Shown one piece after another: positions 13,255-15,390 of a stretch of DNA of 15,390 bases. A model generated the notes under the pieces. The model saw nothing but the letters and a program-made list of their open reading frames with translations, did not search any database and was not told where the DNA came from. A program made the translations under genes and the position numbers. The DNA lies in NCBI GenBank assembly GCA_900768785.1, contig CAAGEG010000002.1:1-15390 (forward strand), given 5' to 3'. Every line of letters begins with the position of its first letter. Positions within the stretch are counted from its first letter, which is position 1. The stretch is from an uncultured Prevotella sp. GTDB taxonomy: Bacteria; Bacteroidota; Bacteroidia; Bacteroidales; Bacteroidaceae.

Positions 13255-15390
13255 ATGAGAAAAAGGTTGTTTTTACTAATGGTTATGATGTTAACCATTG
13301 TCAGTATGTATGCCCAAAGTTTTGATGTTAAGGGTGTCGTACTCGACGCTAACAAAGAAGCAGTTATCGGAGCCTCTGTTATGATTAAAGGAAGCAAGCA
13401 GGGAACAATGACTGATGTTAACGGAGGTTTCTCTCTTAATGGAGTTAAGGCAAGCGATCGTATCGTTGTTTCATACATCGGTATGAAATCTCAAACCTTA
13501 AAACCACAAACGTCCATGAAGATTGTACTTGAAGACGAAGACCAGACCCTCGATGAAATTATGGTTGTTGCCTATGGCGAACAGAAAAAATCATCGTTCA
13601 CGGGTTCAGCAGGCGTTGTTGACGACAAGAAAATTGAAATGCGACAGGTAACAAACGTAATGGATGCTTTGCAAGGAAACGTATCCGGAGTTCAGTCTTT
13701 CACCCATTCAGGTGCTCCAGATGCAAATCCAGAGTTTCGTATTCGCGGTATTAGCTCTATCAATGCGGGCAACGAGCCTCTCATAATTCTTGATGGAGCA
13801 CCATATGACGGTGAATGGAACAACATCAATCCATCAGACGTAGCTTCTGTAACAGTACTTAAAGATGCTGCATCTAACGCTCTTTATGGAGCAAGAGGTG
13901 CAAATGGTGTCATCATAGTAACAACAAAAAAAGGCAACCAAAGCAAAACAAATATCAATCTTGATATAAAAATAGGTAGCAGTAGCCGTGCTTCAAAAAG
14001 ATATGAAACTATTGACGACCCTGCACTATACTTAGAAACGCATTACAGAGCTCTATATAACAATAACATTGCAAGCGGACAGACTCTTTATGATGCCCAC
14101 TACAATGCCAACAACACCCTTTATAGACCAAAGGGTGAAGGTGGTTTAGGGTATATTCCTTATTCTGTTCCGAGCGGAGAATACCTTATCGGCGATAACG
14201 GAAAACTAAATCCTAACGCCACATTAGGCAACCGCTACTACAACAACGGCAATGTTTACACTATTATGCCCGACGATTGGATTGACGAAACATACCGTAA
14301 TGCTCTCCGCCAAGAATACAATTTGAGTATTAATGGCGGTGGTAAGCAAGGACAATTCTATGCTTCTCTGGGTTATCTTAACGCAGAAGGTATTGCCGTA
14401 AACTCTGATTACGAGCGTTATACAGCAAGATTGAAAGCCAACTATCAAGCAAAAAGCTGGCTGAATGTAGGTGGTAACGTCAACTTTGCACACTCTACAA
14501 CAAACAACGGAGCAGATGTTGATGATACTGCAGATGACGCAAGCAACAACTTATTTACAATGATATCTACCATAGCTCCTATATATCCGGTATATATGAG
14601 AGATGGTGATGGTAATATTTTATATGATGAGCATGGTGCAGTTGGCGACTACGGAGATGGAAAATTGATAGGCAGCCAATACATAAGACCTTATCTCAAC
14701 GAACAAAATGAGATTACCGACTCTCGATTGAATACAAACAAGAATGTTTCAACATCATTCTCTTTGAATGGTTTTGCAGACATCGACATTATAGACGGCT
14801 TACGACTGACGCTTAATGGTAGTGTTTACACTATAAATTACAGACAAACTAACACTTTGGAGCCATACTATGGATATGGTCATGCCACATATCCGGGTGG
14901 CTATGTATCTAAGACAGGATATAACTACTACACTCTAAATTTCCAGCAACTGCTGAAATACACAAAGAGTTTCGGCTTGCACAATCTGTCTGTTCTCGCA
15001 GGTCATGAAAGCTATAAGCGCAAATACGACTATATAACAGGTGAGAGACAAAACATGTTCTCTTATTTCGGTAATCAAGAACTTAACGGTGCCACCACTA
15101 TTATTGGCAACGGCTCTTACCAAGAAGGCTATAATACGGAAGGTTGGATATTTAGAACACTATACGATTATAATGGTAAATACTTCGGACAATTCTCTTT
15201 CCGCCGTGATGCATCATCACGTTTCCATCCGGATAACCGTTGGGGAAATTTCTATTCATTTGGTGGAGCATGGATACTTACTGAAGAAGCATGGATGAAA
15301 GACTTGAAATGGATAAACATGTTAAAGGTTAAAGCTTCTTTCGGACAGAATGGAAACGACAATATATACGATTTCTTATATACAGACACC
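13255..15390 (+). CDS. SusC/RagA-family TonB-linked outer-membrane receptor (partial, 3' end missing)
   Basis: ATG at 13255 opens a frame of 712 codons that reaches the right edge without a stop; the family is usually about 1000 residues, so perhaps a third is missing. In order: signal peptide (1-20, ending SMYA before Q), a carboxypeptidase-regulatory-like domain (about 23-96, with GASVMIKGSKQGTMTDVNG), the LDEIMVVAYG segment (99-108) common to SusC proteins, a TonB plug domain (about 110-228, ending ALYGARGANGVIIVTTKKG) and the start of the beta barrel. SusC proteins take up large nutrients, glycans or peptides, through the outer membrane with a SusD lipoprotein lid, using TonB. The SusD partner would be expected past the edge. 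The ligand cannot be inferred. It follows putA by 186 nt on the same strand, separated by inverted repeats. Confidence 0.95.
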   Translation, partial: MRKRLFLLMVMMLTIVSMYAQSFDVKGVVLDANKEAVIGASVMIKGSKQGTMTDVNGGFSLNGVKASDRIVVSYIGMKSQTLKPQTSMKIVLEDEDQTLDEIMVVAYGEQKKSSFTGSAGVVDDKKIEMRQVTNVMDALQGNVSGVQSFTHSGAPDANPEFRIRGISSINAGNEPLIILDGAPYDGEWNNINPSDVASVTVLKDAASNALYGARGANGVIIVTTKKGNQSKTNINLDIKIGSSSRASKRYETIDDPALYLETHYRALYNNNIASGQTLYDAHYNANNTLYRPKGEGGLGYIPYSVPSGEYLIGDNGKLNPNATLGNRYYNNGNVYTIMPDDWIDETYRNALRQEYNLSINGGGKQGQFYASLGYLNAEGIAVNSDYERYTARLKANYQAKSWLNVGGNVNFAHSTTNNGADVDDTADDASNNLFTMISTIAPIYPVYMRDGDGNILYDEHGAVGDYGDGKLIGSQYIRPYLNEQNEITDSRLNTNKNVSTSFSLNGFADIDIIDGLRLTLNGSVYTINYRQTNTLEPYYGYGHATYPGGYVSKTGYNYYTLNFQQLLKYTKSFGLHNLSVLAGHESYKRKYDYITGERQNMFSYFGNQELNGATTIIGNGSYQEGYNTEGWIFRTLYDYNGKYFGQFSFRRDASSRFHPDNRWGNFYSFGGAWILTEEAWMKDLKWINMLKVKASFGQNGNDNIYDFLYTDT

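Noticed and set aside
14224..14493. 89-codon minus-strand ORF at the right end
   Set aside because: It lies wholly within the susC-like coding sequence on the opposite strand and has no domain pattern or promoter.

Overview
The window looks like chromosomal DNA of an anaerobic Bacteroidales bacterium, probably close to Prevotella. The evidence is a SusC/RagA-type outer-membrane receptor, a proline--tRNA ligase of the archaeal/eukaryotic-like short class, a menaquinone pathway gene, weak or absent Shine-Dalgarno sequences, and several matches to the Bacteroidetes promoter box TAnnTTTG. The genus is an inference from protein flavour only.

Layout. At the left edge (1-64, minus) is the 5' end of a probable transposase, followed by an AT-rich inverted repeat. 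Three minus-strand genes come next (119-2597): a flavodoxin/ferredoxin fusion (EFR1 type), an exported protein of unknown function, and menA. The last two form a tight pair (menA then the exported protein, 9 nt apart). menA diverges from an HD-domain hydrolase across a nearly symmetric promoter region. Three plus-strand genes follow (2669-5632): the HD protein, a secreted cyclophilin-type prolyl isomerase, and proS, with a terminator-like hairpin after proS. A comF-like phosphoribosyltransferase (5879-6583, plus) overlaps the end of a convergent family 2 glycosyltransferase, which lies downstream of mtaB (tRNA methylthiotransferase) on the minus strand.

The region 8994-9624 separates divergent mtaB and putA. 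It holds a 22-bp tandem repeat array, a Bacteroidetes-type promoter box, a 29-codon leader ORF, two mutually exclusive hairpins (one followed by a T run), and a 12-bp palindrome. Then come putA (bifunctional proline dehydrogenase/P5C dehydrogenase, 9625-13068) and the first 712 codons of a susC-like receptor, which runs off the right edge (13255-15390). A 16-bp perfect inverted repeat, interleaved with a second one, lies between putA and susC.

How it fits together. PutA oxidises proline to glutamate and should feed electrons to the quinone pool. In this organism that pool would be menaquinone, whose precursor MenA prenylates. The SusC-type receptor next to putA may bring in a nutrient such as peptide or glycan, but its ligand cannot be read from sequence. 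The most interesting candidate for undescribed biology is the putA leader: a short ORF ending inside a terminator-like hairpin that competes with an alternative hairpin, in front of a PutA that has no DNA-binding domain of its own.
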